A stretch of DNA of 60,612 nt from Saccharothrix sp. NRRL B-16348 (GTDB lineage Bacteria > Actinomycetota > Actinomycetes > Mycobacteriales > Pseudonocardiaceae). The position numbers and the translations under genes are program-made. Numbering within the stretch: the stretch's first letter is position 1; every line of letters starts with the position of its first letter. Shown here one piece after another: positions 50,833 to 60,612 of the stretch. The notes under the pieces are model-generated. The model ran no database searches and had not been told where the DNA came from. It saw only the letters and a program-made list of their open reading frames with translations. The DNA lies in contig NZ_LGED01000276.1 in assembly GCF_001280085.1 (NCBI RefSeq), forward strand, positions 1-60,612. Direction: 5' to 3'.

Positions 50833-50985
50833 CACTCCGCCGATGAGTCGCAGAGGATTCGCGTTTCGGCGGGACGAGGTGGGCACGTGGATCGGCGGCA
50901 GAGACTGGCTACGGAGTGGACGCGCACGACGACCAGCAGCGATGACCGCTGGGCGGTGCGTGGACTCCCGGCCACTAGTGGGACG

Positions 50986-51672
50986 ATGTTGAGTATGAAG
51001 GCACGCGTGCTCGTCGTGGACGACGACCCCGCTCTGGCGGAGATGCTGACCATCGTGCTGCGGGGCGAGGGCTTCGACACCGCTGTGGTGGCCGACGGCG
51101 CCCGCGCGCTGCCCGCGCTGCGGGAGTTGAAGCCCGACCTGGTCCTGCTGGACCTGATGCTGCCCGGCATGAACGGCATCGACGTCTGCAAGGCGATCAG
51201 GTCCGAGTCGGGCGTCCCGATCGTGATGCTGACCGCGAAGAGTGACACGGTGGACGTGGTGCTCGGCCTGGAGTCGGGCGCGGACGACTACGTGGTCAAG
51301 CCGTTCAAGCCGAAGGAGCTGGTGGCGCGCATCCGCGCCCGCCTGCGCCGCACCGAGGCGGAGCCCGCCGAGGTGCTGCAGATCGGCGACCTGACCATCG
51401 ACGTGCCCGGGCACGAGGTGCTGCGCGAGGGCAAGCCGATCCAGCTGACGCCGCTGGAGTTCGACCTGCTCGTGGCCCTGGCCCGCAAGCCGCGCCAGGT
51501 GTTCACCCGCGAGGTGCTGCTGGAGCAGGTGTGGGGCTACCGGCACGCGGCGGACACCCGGCTGGTGAACGTCCACGTGCAGCGGCTGCGCTCCAAGGTC
51601 GAGCGCGACCCGGAGCACCCCGAGGTGGTGCTGACCGTGCGCGGCGTCGGGTACAAGGCCGGCCCTCCGTGA
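50986..51672 (+). CDS. mtrA: Response regulator MtrA
   Basis: A 228-residue OmpR-type regulator, the same length as mycobacterial MtrA. Receiver: VLVVDDDPALAEML, phospho-acceptor Asp56 in LLDLMLPGMNG, and Lys in VVKPFKPKEL. Winged helix: LTPLEFDLLVALARKPRQVFTRE, RLVNVHVQRLRSKVE, GVGYKAGPP. It controls cell-wall, division and replication genes. ATG 50986 is chosen by length against the family; ATG 50995 is possible. An open frame to 50887 is not part of it. Confidence 0.97.
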   Translation: MLSMKARVLVVDDDPALAEMLTIVLRGEGFDTAVVADGARALPALRELKPDLVLLDLMLPGMNGIDVCKAIRSESGVPIVMLTAKSDTVDVVLGLESGADDYVVKPFKPKELVARIRARLRRTEAEPAEVLQIGDLTIDVPGHEVLREGKPIQLTPLEFDLLVALARKPRQVFTREVLLEQVWGYRHAADTRLVNVHVQRLRSKVERDPEHPEVVLTVRGVGYKAGPP

Positions 51673-51688
51673 TCGGAACGCACTGGAA

Positions 51689-53422
51689 ATGACGCAGCGT
51701 TGGTTCGACCCCGTGGTGCGCGAAGTGCGCCGCGGGGTCGAGCGCGCTCGTCGTCAGGCGATCTCGTTCGGCGAGCTGTGGCGGCGCTCGCTGCAACTGC
51801 GCGTCGTGGTCAGCACGCTGGCGCTGTCGTCGGCCGTGGTGTTCGTGCTCGGCATGGTGCTCCAGGTGCAGATCACCGGCCAGCTGCTGGAGACCAAGAT
51901 CGACGCGGCGGTCCGGCAGGCCGAGGCGAGCGCGGCGGCGATCCAGCCGGACCTCGCGGGCCTCAACCCCGGCCCCGACAGCGTGAAGACCCGGTTCACC
52001 ACCGCCCTGAACAAGATCAACACGTCGGGGGTCGACCTCGACCCGACCAGTTCCGGCGCGGGCGCGTTCGAGCCGGTGCTCCGCGACCCCGTCGGCACCG
52101 GCTCCGACGGCATGCCGGTCGCCGTCGGCCAGTACGAGGACGTGCCGGACGGGCTGTTCAAGATGCTCGAACGGGGCAGCGCCGGCTACCAGATCACCAC
52201 CGTGGAACGCGAGGCCGGACCCACCACGCTGCTCGTCGTCGGCAAACCGGTGAACAGCTCCGCCCGGCCGATGCACCTGTACCTGCTGTTCCCGCTGACC
52301 AGCGAGCAGGCCACCGCGGACGTCGTGCAGAGCACCCTGGTCGTCGGCGGCGTGGTGCTGCTACTGCTGCTCGCCATGATCGCGAACCTGGTCACCCGGC
52401 AGGTCGTGCGGCCCGTGCGGCAGGCCGCCGAGATCGCCGAGCGGTTCGCCGACGGCAGCCTCGACCAGCGGATGCCCGTGGTCGGCGAGGACGACGTGGC
52501 GCGGCTGGCCGAGTCGTACAACGAGATGGCCGCCAGCATCCAGCGGCAGATCCACCAGCTGGAGGAGTTCGGCCAGCTGCAACGCCGGTTCACGTCCGAC
52601 GTCTCGCACGAGCTGCGCACGCCGTTGACGACCGTGCGGATGGCCGCGGACGTGCTGCACGCCTCGCGCGAGCAGTTCCCCGGCGGCCTGGCCAGGTCGA
52701 CCGAGCTGCTGGTCGACGAGCTGGACCGGTTCGAGTCGCTGCTCGGCGACCTGCTGGAGATCAGCAGGCTCGACGCGGGCGTGGAGGAGCTGGCCGCCGA
52801 GCTGGTGGACATCCGCGTGCTGGCCCGGCGCGCCCACGACGCGGTGCGCGCCATCGCCAACAGCAGCGGCACCACGATCGTGATGGACCTGCCCGACCAC
52901 GAGGTCACCGCCGAGCTGGACTCCCGCCGCGTCGAGCGGATCCTGCGCAACCTGCTCGCCAACGCCATCGACCACGGCGAGGGCCTGCCGGTCGAGCTGA
53001 CGCTGCGCGGCGACGGCGAAGCGGTCGCGGTGACGGTCCGGGACCACGGCGTCGGCCTGCGCGCCGGCGAGGCCGACCTGGTGTTCAACCGGTTCTGGCG
53101 CGCCGACCCGTCCCGCAACCGCCGCACCGGCGGCACCGGCCTCGGCCTGTCCATCAGCCTGGAGGACGCGCGGCTGCACGGCGGCTGGCTGGAGGCGTGG
53201 GGCGAACGCGGCCTCGGCGCGGTGTTCCGGCTCACCATCCCGTGCCGGCTGGGCCACGAGCTGACGTCCAGCCCGCTGCCGCTCGAACCGCCCGACCTGC
53301 CGCCCGTGGTCGAGCCGGAGCCCGGCGCGCCCGAGCCGGTGGAGGAGGTCGAGCTGACCGAGGAGGAGATCACGTGGCAGCCCGCGCAACCGGTCACCGG
53401 CGAACGCGAGGAGGTCCGGTGA
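51689..53422 (+). CDS. mtrB: Sensor histidine kinase MtrB
   Basis: A 577-residue kinase. Membrane helices near residues 37-60 and 213-236 frame an extracytoplasmic sensor; HAMP follows (RQVVRPVRQAAEIAERFADGSL). H-box DVSHELRTPLTT (about residue 305), N-box RILRNLLANAIDHGEG, and the G-boxes DHGVGL and GGTGLGLS. A Pro/Glu-rich tail ends the protein. ATG 51689 lies 16 bp past mtrA. The stop overlaps the lpqB GTG start (GTGA). Confidence 0.97.
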   Translation: MTQRWFDPVVREVRRGVERARRQAISFGELWRRSLQLRVVVSTLALSSAVVFVLGMVLQVQITGQLLETKIDAAVRQAEASAAAIQPDLAGLNPGPDSVKTRFTTALNKINTSGVDLDPTSSGAGAFEPVLRDPVGTGSDGMPVAVGQYEDVPDGLFKMLERGSAGYQITTVEREAGPTTLLVVGKPVNSSARPMHLYLLFPLTSEQATADVVQSTLVVGGVVLLLLLAMIANLVTRQVVRPVRQAAEIAERFADGSLDQRMPVVGEDDVARLAESYNEMAASIQRQIHQLEEFGQLQRRFTSDVSHELRTPLTTVRMAADVLHASREQFPGGLARSTELLVDELDRFESLLGDLLEISRLDAGVEELAAELVDIRVLARRAHDAVRAIANSSGTTIVMDLPDHEVTAELDSRRVERILRNLLANAIDHGEGLPVELTLRGDGEAVAVTVRDHGVGLRAGEADLVFNRFWRADPSRNRRTGGTGLGLSISLEDARLHGGWLEAWGERGLGAVFRLTIPCRLGHELTSSPLPLEPPDLPPVVEPEPGAPEPVEEVELTEEEITWQPAQPVTGEREEVR

Positions 53423-55149
53423 GGCTCCTCGCGGTGCTCCTGGCCGTGCTCGTGGCCGCCGGCTGCGCCGCGATCCCCACCGAGACCTCGCCGATCGCGG
53501 TCAACCCGTCGGTGGGCAACGCCAGCGAGGCGGCCGCGCCCAAGCCGATCAACGACATCGACCCGTTGACGCTGGTCCGGGAGTTCGTCAACGCCTCGGC
53601 CAACCCCGAGGGCGACTACGCGGCGGCCAAGGCGTACCTGACCGAGGACGCGAAGAAGGCGTGGAACACCAAGGGCACGCCGACGATCATCGACACGACG
53701 TTCAACACCGTGCCGACGCCGGGCGTGACGACCGACGACAAGCACCGCATCGTGCTGCTGCAAGGGCGCAACGTCGGCCGGCTGCAGCTGGAGGACAACT
53801 CGTTCATCCAGCTCATCGGCCCCCTCGACACGCCGATCGGGATCGAGCGCGACGCCGAGGACCAGTGGCGCATCTCCGCGCCGCCCGACGGCATCTACGT
53901 GCCGCTGGGCGGGTTCCAGCAGAACTACCGGCGGGTGACGCTGTTCTTCTACAGCCCGGACTTCAGCGTGCTCGTGCCCGACCCGCGGTGGGTGGTCATC
54001 GCGCCGTCCACGTCGATCCCCAGCCGGGTGACCAGCCTGCTGCTCAAGGGACCGTCGGTGGGGATGCGCGGCGCGTTGGCGACGGCCGTCCCGAACGGCG
54101 CGGCGCAGCGCAAGAACACCTCCGAGGCCGACGACGGCGCGCTCGAAGTCGACCTGACGAAGGTCGGCGACATCACGCTCCAGGTCGGCAAGCAGATCGC
54201 GGCGCAGGTGGTGAAGTCGCTCGCGGGCGTGACCAGCAGCCGGATCAGGCTGCTCGTCGAGGGCCAGTCGATCAGCAACGAGCAGCACGAGTGGCGGCCC
54301 GCGGACGTGCAGACCGGTGAGGAGCTGACCACGCCCAACGCCGACCTGACCGGGATGCTGGTCGGCAACGGGCGGGTCAAGCAGATCAACGGCGACCCGG
54401 CGCCCGGACCGGCGGGCGCCGGTGACTACCAGGTGCTGAGCGCGGCGCAGTCGTTGGACGGCAGCCGGCTGGCCGTGGTGAGCCGGGTGGCGGGCGACGC
54501 CGTGCGGCTGCGGGTCGGGCCGGTGCAGGAGCAGCTGCCCGAGGTCGACCTGCGCGCGTCGACGCTGACCAGGCCGACGTGGCTGCTCAGCGGCCGTCAG
54601 GGCGAGCCGGCCACCGAGGTGTGGACGGTCGCCGACGGCGCCAACGTGGTGCGTGTGATCAAGACCGACAGCGGGTGGACGGCGAACGCCGTCAACGCCT
54701 CCGAGCTCGCGGAGCTGGGGCGGATCACCGAACTGCGGCTGTCCCGCGACGGGACGCGCGTGGCGGCTGTGGTGGACGGCAAGCTCGTCGTGGCGGCGGT
54801 CGTGGGCGGCCAGGACTCGGCGGTGTCGCTGCGGTCGCCCCGTCACCTGCAGCCGTCGCAGCTCGGCACGAGCGCGTTGGCGCTCGACTGGCTGGCGCAG
54901 GACGTGCTGGTGGTGAGCACGTCACTGGCCGCGTGGCCGATCGCGAAGGTCAACATCGACGGGGTCCGGGTCGAGCGGTACAACACGTCGAACCTGACCG
55001 TCCCGGTCGCCTCGGTGACCGCCGCGCCCGGTCGCAACGTGCTGGCGGTCGACCAGAGCGGGCTGTGGAGCGCGAACGACGTGGGCGACGTGTGGCGTGC
55101 GTCGACGACCAAGGTGGACGCGGGCACCCAGGCCTTCTACCCAGGCTGA
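53419..55149 (+). CDS. lpqB: Lipoprotein LpqB
   Basis: A 576-residue lipoprotein. The signal RLLAVLLAVLVAAGC ends at the lipobox Cys16 or so; then a GerMN-like domain (LTKVGDITLQVGKQIAAQVVKSLAGV) and a beta-propeller-like C-terminal part (LSLDGSRLAVVSR-type repeats: AAQSLDGSRLAVVSR, RLSRDGTRVAAVVDGK). LpqB interacts with the MtrB extracytoplasmic domain in mycobacteria. GTG start overlaps the mtrB stop. Rv3244c equivalent. Confidence 0.95.
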   Translation: MRLLAVLLAVLVAAGCAAIPTETSPIAVNPSVGNASEAAAPKPINDIDPLTLVREFVNASANPEGDYAAAKAYLTEDAKKAWNTKGTPTIIDTTFNTVPTPGVTTDDKHRIVLLQGRNVGRLQLEDNSFIQLIGPLDTPIGIERDAEDQWRISAPPDGIYVPLGGFQQNYRRVTLFFYSPDFSVLVPDPRWVVIAPSTSIPSRVTSLLLKGPSVGMRGALATAVPNGAAQRKNTSEADDGALEVDLTKVGDITLQVGKQIAAQVVKSLAGVTSSRIRLLVEGQSISNEQHEWRPADVQTGEELTTPNADLTGMLVGNGRVKQINGDPAPGPAGAGDYQVLSAAQSLDGSRLAVVSRVAGDAVRLRVGPVQEQLPEVDLRASTLTRPTWLLSGRQGEPATEVWTVADGANVVRVIKTDSGWTANAVNASELAELGRITELRLSRDGTRVAAVVDGKLVVAAVVGGQDSAVSLRSPRHLQPSQLGTSALALDWLAQDVLVVSTSLAAWPIAKVNIDGVRVERYNTSNLTVPVASVTAAPGRNVLAVDQSGLWSANDVGDVWRASTTKVDAGTQAFYPG

Positions 55150-55158
55150 GTTGGATGG

Positions 55159-55175
55159 CGCCGCCTCCGGCGGCG
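55159..55175 (+). terminator. Terminator hairpin after lpqB
   Basis: CGCCGCC (55159-55165) and GGCGGCG (55169-55175) with a 3-base loop, 9 bases past the lpqB stop. No T-run. Confidence 0.55.
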
Positions 55176-55269
55176 TGACCTCGCGGGGTGGTGACTCGCG
55201 GGTCACTTCGCGAACGCTCGCGAGTTCACCCCATCGTGCAAGGCGAGGACCTCGGCGAAGGGGTCTGGA

Positions 55270-55920
55270 TTGTCGGTGGTCGCCGGCATCGTCGCGGCCA
55301 TGCTGATCAACCTGCTGTTCCCGCCCCGCTGTCCCGGCTGCGGCACGTGGGGAGTGCGGCTGTGCGCCCGCTGCCTGGCCCTCTTCGGGATGCCGAAGCG
55401 CGTGCCCGGCGCCGGTCCGCCAGTGTTCGCGCTGGCCGCCTACGCGGGCGCGGCGCGTGAGTTGGTGCTCGCGTTCAAGGAGCGGGGCCGTCGCGAGCTG
55501 GCGGCCGTGTTCGGCGCGCTGGTCGCCGCCGCCGTGCCCCGGCTGCCCGGCGTGGGGCCCGACCCGTGGCTCGTGCCCGCCCCGTCGCGCGCGTCGGCCG
55601 CCCGCGCCCGCGGCGGTTCCCACGTGCTGAGAATGGCCCGTGCGTCCGGCTTGGCCACGGCGCCCGCGCTCGCGTTCACGAGAGGAGTTCGTGATTCGGT
55701 GCGGCTCGACGCGGCGTCTCGACAGGCGAATCTGGCGGGCCGTGTCCGACTCGTCCCGTATCGCCTGCCACCACCGGGCACACCGGTCGTCCTGCTGGAT
55801 GACGTGGTGACGACGGGTTCGACGGCACGCGCCTGCGTTTCGGTGTTGAAAGCGGCCGGATTCGGGGTACCCGCCGTTCTCACGCTCACGACAGCACGCA
55901 GAACCCACCCACACGGGTGA
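55270..55920 (+). CDS. ComF family phosphoribosyltransferase-like protein
   Basis: A 216-residue protein. N-terminal zinc-binding part LLFPPRCPGCGTWGVRLCARCLALF (four Cys), then the ComF region LAFKERGRRELAAVFG and PVPAP-like LVPAPSRASAARARGG; the PRPP-binding motif VVLLDDVVTTGSTARACVSVL closes it. ComF proteins aid DNA uptake or repair in other bacteria; the actinobacterial role is unknown. TTG 55270 with AAGGGG 6 bases upstream; GTG 55276 also possible. Rv3242c equivalent. Confidence 0.88.
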   Translation: MSVVAGIVAAMLINLLFPPRCPGCGTWGVRLCARCLALFGMPKRVPGAGPPVFALAAYAGAARELVLAFKERGRRELAAVFGALVAAAVPRLPGVGPDPWLVPAPSRASAARARGGSHVLRMARASGLATAPALAFTRGVRDSVRLDAASRQANLAGRVRLVPYRLPPPGTPVVLLDDVVTTGSTARACVSVLKAAGFGVPAVLTLTTARRTHPHG

Positions 55921-55928
55921 ATCCCACC

Positions 55929-55955
55929 GGGAACCTCCCGGGACGCTCGCCCGTT
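55929..55955 (+). promoter_or_regulatory. SigR/SigH-like stress promoter candidate upstream of hpf
   Basis: GGGAAC (55929-55934) and GTT (55953-55955) with an 18-bp gap fit the GGGAAT-N18-GTT consensus of the thiol/heat stress sigma factors of actinobacteria. It lies directly after the ComF gene and about 400 bases before hpf. The rest of 55956-56227 shows no gene. Confidence 0.35.
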
Positions 55956-56227
55956 GGCCGGTTATGACGCCCGCGCAGAGGCCGTTCGCCGTAACCACTC
56001 TGCTGACGGGTGCCTGTGCCGGTCTCGGCCGTTCGGGTGAGCGGCCGGCGGTGTGGCGTCCGAGCGCGCCCGCGTGGCGCGCCGTCGGCGGCAGTTTTTC
56101 GTCGCTCTGCGTTACGACAAGAAAATCTTGGAGTTCCCCCGCCCCGGGGGCTGTCGCAGCGGCGAATACCGGGCTAACGTGCACCGCTATCAGCGTTCCC
56201 GGCACGCGGGGAGGAGGCGAACAGCCC

Positions 56228-56254
56228 ATGACCCTGGCGCCGGTGAGGCGCTGA
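56228..56254 (+). CDS. Possible 8-residue leader peptide upstream of hpf
   Basis: ATG-to-TGA frame MTLAPVRR. A strong GGGAGGAGG lies 12-20 bases upstream, better than that of many real genes here although the spacing is a little long. It ends 98 bases before hpf. If translated it could regulate hpf expression; it may also be chance. Confidence 0.3.
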   Translation: MTLAPVRR

Positions 56255-56352
56255 GGGGCCACCCTCAGCGACAAAGTCCGCGAACATGATCGCGAATCCG
56301 GCGCCCAAGCGATCCAAAGCCATTGCTCGCAGCAAAGCGAGGGAGGTCGTGT

Positions 56353-57045
56353 ATGGACATCGTCGTTAAGGGCCGCAACGTCGAGGTGCCCGATCACTAC
56401 AGGGTTCACGTCGCCGAAAAGCTGGCCAGGCTTGAGCGTTACGACCGCAAGGTCATCCGCTTCGACGTGGAGCTTTTCCACGAGCCGAACCGCAGGCAGT
56501 CGAAGAACTGCCAGCGTGTCGAGATCACCGGCAAGGGACGCGGTCCGGTGGTTCGTTCCGAAGCATGTGCGGGCGACTTCTACGCCGCCCTGGACTCCGC
56601 GGTGAGCAAGCTCGAGAACCGGTTGCGGCGCTCGCATGACCGCAGGCGCGTGCACCACGGGCGACGTGCCCCGGCATCGGTCGCCGAGGCGACCAGCGGA
56701 CTCGGGGAGTCCCTCCCCCTCCGCCCCGACAGCGACGGCGGCCAGGCACAGGGCATGTGGCTCGGCCACACCGCCGTGCTCGAAGCGGCCGAGCCGCAAT
56801 CCTCGCGCGAGGGCATCGCGGAAGTGCCCGCGCAGCGCTGGGAAGACGGCATCGAGGACAACCTGCCCGGCCAGATCGTGCGCGAGAAAGAGCACACGGC
56901 CAAGCCGATGACCGTCGACCAGGCCCTCTACGAGATGGAACTGGTCGGCCACGACTTCTACCTGTTCTCCGACGCCGACAGCGGCCGTCCGAGCGTCGTC
57001 TACCGCCGGAAGGGGTTCGACTACGGCGTGATCAGGCTGGCCTGA
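56353..57045 (+). CDS. hpf: Long-form ribosome hibernation-promoting factor
   Basis: A 230-residue protein. Residues 1-105 are the S30AE/YfiA ribosome-binding domain (MDIVVKGRNVEVPDHYRVHVAEKL... type start, FYAALDSAVSKLENRLRRSHDR). A variable linker follows, and the C-terminal dimerisation domain (MTVDQALYEMELVGHDFYLFSDADSGRPSVVYRRK) allows 100S ribosome formation. GGGAGG lies 6 bases before the ATG. Rv3241c equivalent, with a 430-base leader region that suggests regulated expression. Confidence 0.95.
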   Translation: MDIVVKGRNVEVPDHYRVHVAEKLARLERYDRKVIRFDVELFHEPNRRQSKNCQRVEITGKGRGPVVRSEACAGDFYAALDSAVSKLENRLRRSHDRRRVHHGRRAPASVAEATSGLGESLPLRPDSDGGQAQGMWLGHTAVLEAAEPQSSREGIAEVPAQRWEDGIEDNLPGQIVREKEHTAKPMTVDQALYEMELVGHDFYLFSDADSGRPSVVYRRKGFDYGVIRLA

Positions 57046-57082
57046 GAGCCGCCTGACCACGGTCCCCTCACTCGACCTTCAC

Positions 57083-57115
57083 GCGACCCCCGGCGTCTTG
57101 AGCGCCGGGGGTCGC
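57083..57115 (+). terminator. Strong terminator hairpin after hpf
   Basis: GCGACCCCCGGCG (57083-57095) and its exact complement (57103-57115) form a 13-bp stem with loop TCTTGAG, 37 bases past the hpf stop. secA therefore needs its own promoter. Confidence 0.85.
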
Positions 57116-57189
57116 GATGCGCGAACCGCGTTTCCCGTGATCGAAAGCCGTGATCGCCGGAAAATGTGTCACGAACGACCGGTGTGACC

Positions 57190-57218
57190 TTGCGAACCGG
57201 TCACCGGCGGCGTATTTG
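57190..57218 (+). promoter_or_regulatory. Candidate secA promoter
   Basis: TTGCGA (57190-57195) and TATTTG (57213-57218) with a 17-bp spacer. The leader to secA would be about 350 bases long. Apart from this I see no gene in 57116-57576; the region is less GC-rich around 57150-57300. Confidence 0.35.
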
Positions 57219-57576
57219 GACGACCGTCGAAGTCCGCCGGGCCGGCCGGCGTGGGATTTGTCTCTAAATCGGGCGAATTGGGCCGATCTCGCCGCGTGCA
57301 CCGGGGGAGACCGGCCGTCTTGCGTCCGTCCGGGTGGCGGGTCGACGTGCCCTGGTCACGGAACGCGATCTTCGGCCGCCCCGTGGCGCTCGGATCGGAC
57401 GTCTCCGGAGCGCCCCGGAGGCGTCTTCGGGAGGGCTTCCTACCTGTGTCTGTGCACACACCTTCACGACTTGCCTACGATGGCTAGTGGTGAAGGCTCG
57501 CCATGGCCGTGGTGAGCCCCTGTGGAAGGCGCCCGTCCCCCGGGCGCGTCGCGATGAGGTAATGAGGTCGACCCGG

Positions 57577-60447
<2,871 letters not shown>

Positions 60448-60465
60448 CCAACAAGCCAGACCGCC

Positions 60466-60501
60466 GAAGCGGGCCACCGACCACCGTCGGCGGCCCGCTT
60501 C
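60466..60501 (+). terminator. Terminator hairpin after secA
   Basis: GAAGCGGGCC (60466-60475) pairs with GGCCCGCTTC (60492-60501); inner CCGA/TCGG extends the structure. The remaining bases to the window end are pyrimidine-rich with no feature that can be called. Confidence 0.8.
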
Positions 60502-60612
60502 CGCGTTCCACCCCACCCGACGCCGTTCCCACACCCACGATTCCCTCCCCCCGCCCGCGCCCCACCCCCGCCGCGCCCCCTACCGCGCCCTACCGGGCCG
60601 ACGCCGCCTACC

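Overview
The window is high-GC (roughly 70-75 %) actinobacterial chromosome. No tRNA, rRNA, CRISPR array, insertion sequence or prophage is visible. Gene content and order follow the backbone that, from memory, runs from about Rv3268 to Rv3240c in Mycobacterium tuberculosis: TIGR03089 protein, LCP protein, rmlD, wbbL, mannose-1-phosphate guanylyltransferase, fbiB-fbiA, whiB2, an Rv3259-like protein, a DUF3499 protein, phosphomannomutase, a SIS-domain protein, manA, an amino acid permease, sahH, tmk, mtrA-mtrB-lpqB, a ComF protein, hpf and secA. F420 synthesis genes, WhiB, MtrAB-LpqB and abundant GTG starts fit an actinomycete of the Pseudonocardiales (Saccharothrix/Lentzea/Actinosynnema type). 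The taxonomic placement is inference.

Layout. 0.1-6.8 kb: a TIGR03089 protein, a toroid-repeat protein, two LCP ligases, then rmlB-rmlD. 7-13.9 kb is accessory: a GNAT acetyltransferase, an ABC transporter with a small secreted Trp-rich protein and a LuxR-type regulator, an orphan Imm1 immunity protein, and an XRE/DUF397 pair facing a small Cys-rich protein across a perfect palindrome. 13.8-22.1 kb: a glycosyltransferase island (three leftward, three rightward including wbbL) with a DUF4396 membrane gene under an operator-like site. 22.1-25.3 kb: a large NACHT NTPase inserted between wbbL and the sugar nucleotidylyltransferase, with a base-composition break in its 3' part. 25.3-32.3 kb: an AlkA-type glycosylase, GDP-mannose synthesis, NUDIX-fbiB-fbiA, an M50 protease and whiB2. 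32.3-41.7 kb: a very large membrane glycosyltransferase, the Rv3259-like and DUF3499 genes, the manB-Trm112-SIS-manA operon and a CDF transporter. 42-47.4 kb: an APC permease, an orphan MutL-family protein and a membrane lipase-like protein. 47.5-60.6 kb: sahH, an HTH regulator, tmk, mtrA-mtrB-lpqB, a ComF protein, hpf and secA.

Working together: rmlB/rmlD supply dTDP-rhamnose, and phosphomannomutase, manA and the guanylyltransferase supply GDP-mannose. The glycosyltransferases and WbbL would use such donors to build wall glycans, which the LCP enzymes would attach to peptidoglycan. MtrAB-LpqB and WhiB2 connect the region to cell-cycle and envelope control.

The most unusual structure is a family of three intergenic arrays (845-1032, 27833-28086, 35626-35846) made of almost exactly 22-bp units. 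Each array has two arms of opposite orientation, and each arm begins with a distinct variant unit (V) followed by canonical units (C). Arrays 1 and 2 diverge from a 12-bp centre; array 3 is inside-out. The arrays abut or enter the stop codons of neighbouring genes. I know of no described element with this architecture. The second highlight is the chimeric NACHT gene, a likely antiphage or NLR-like immune protein.
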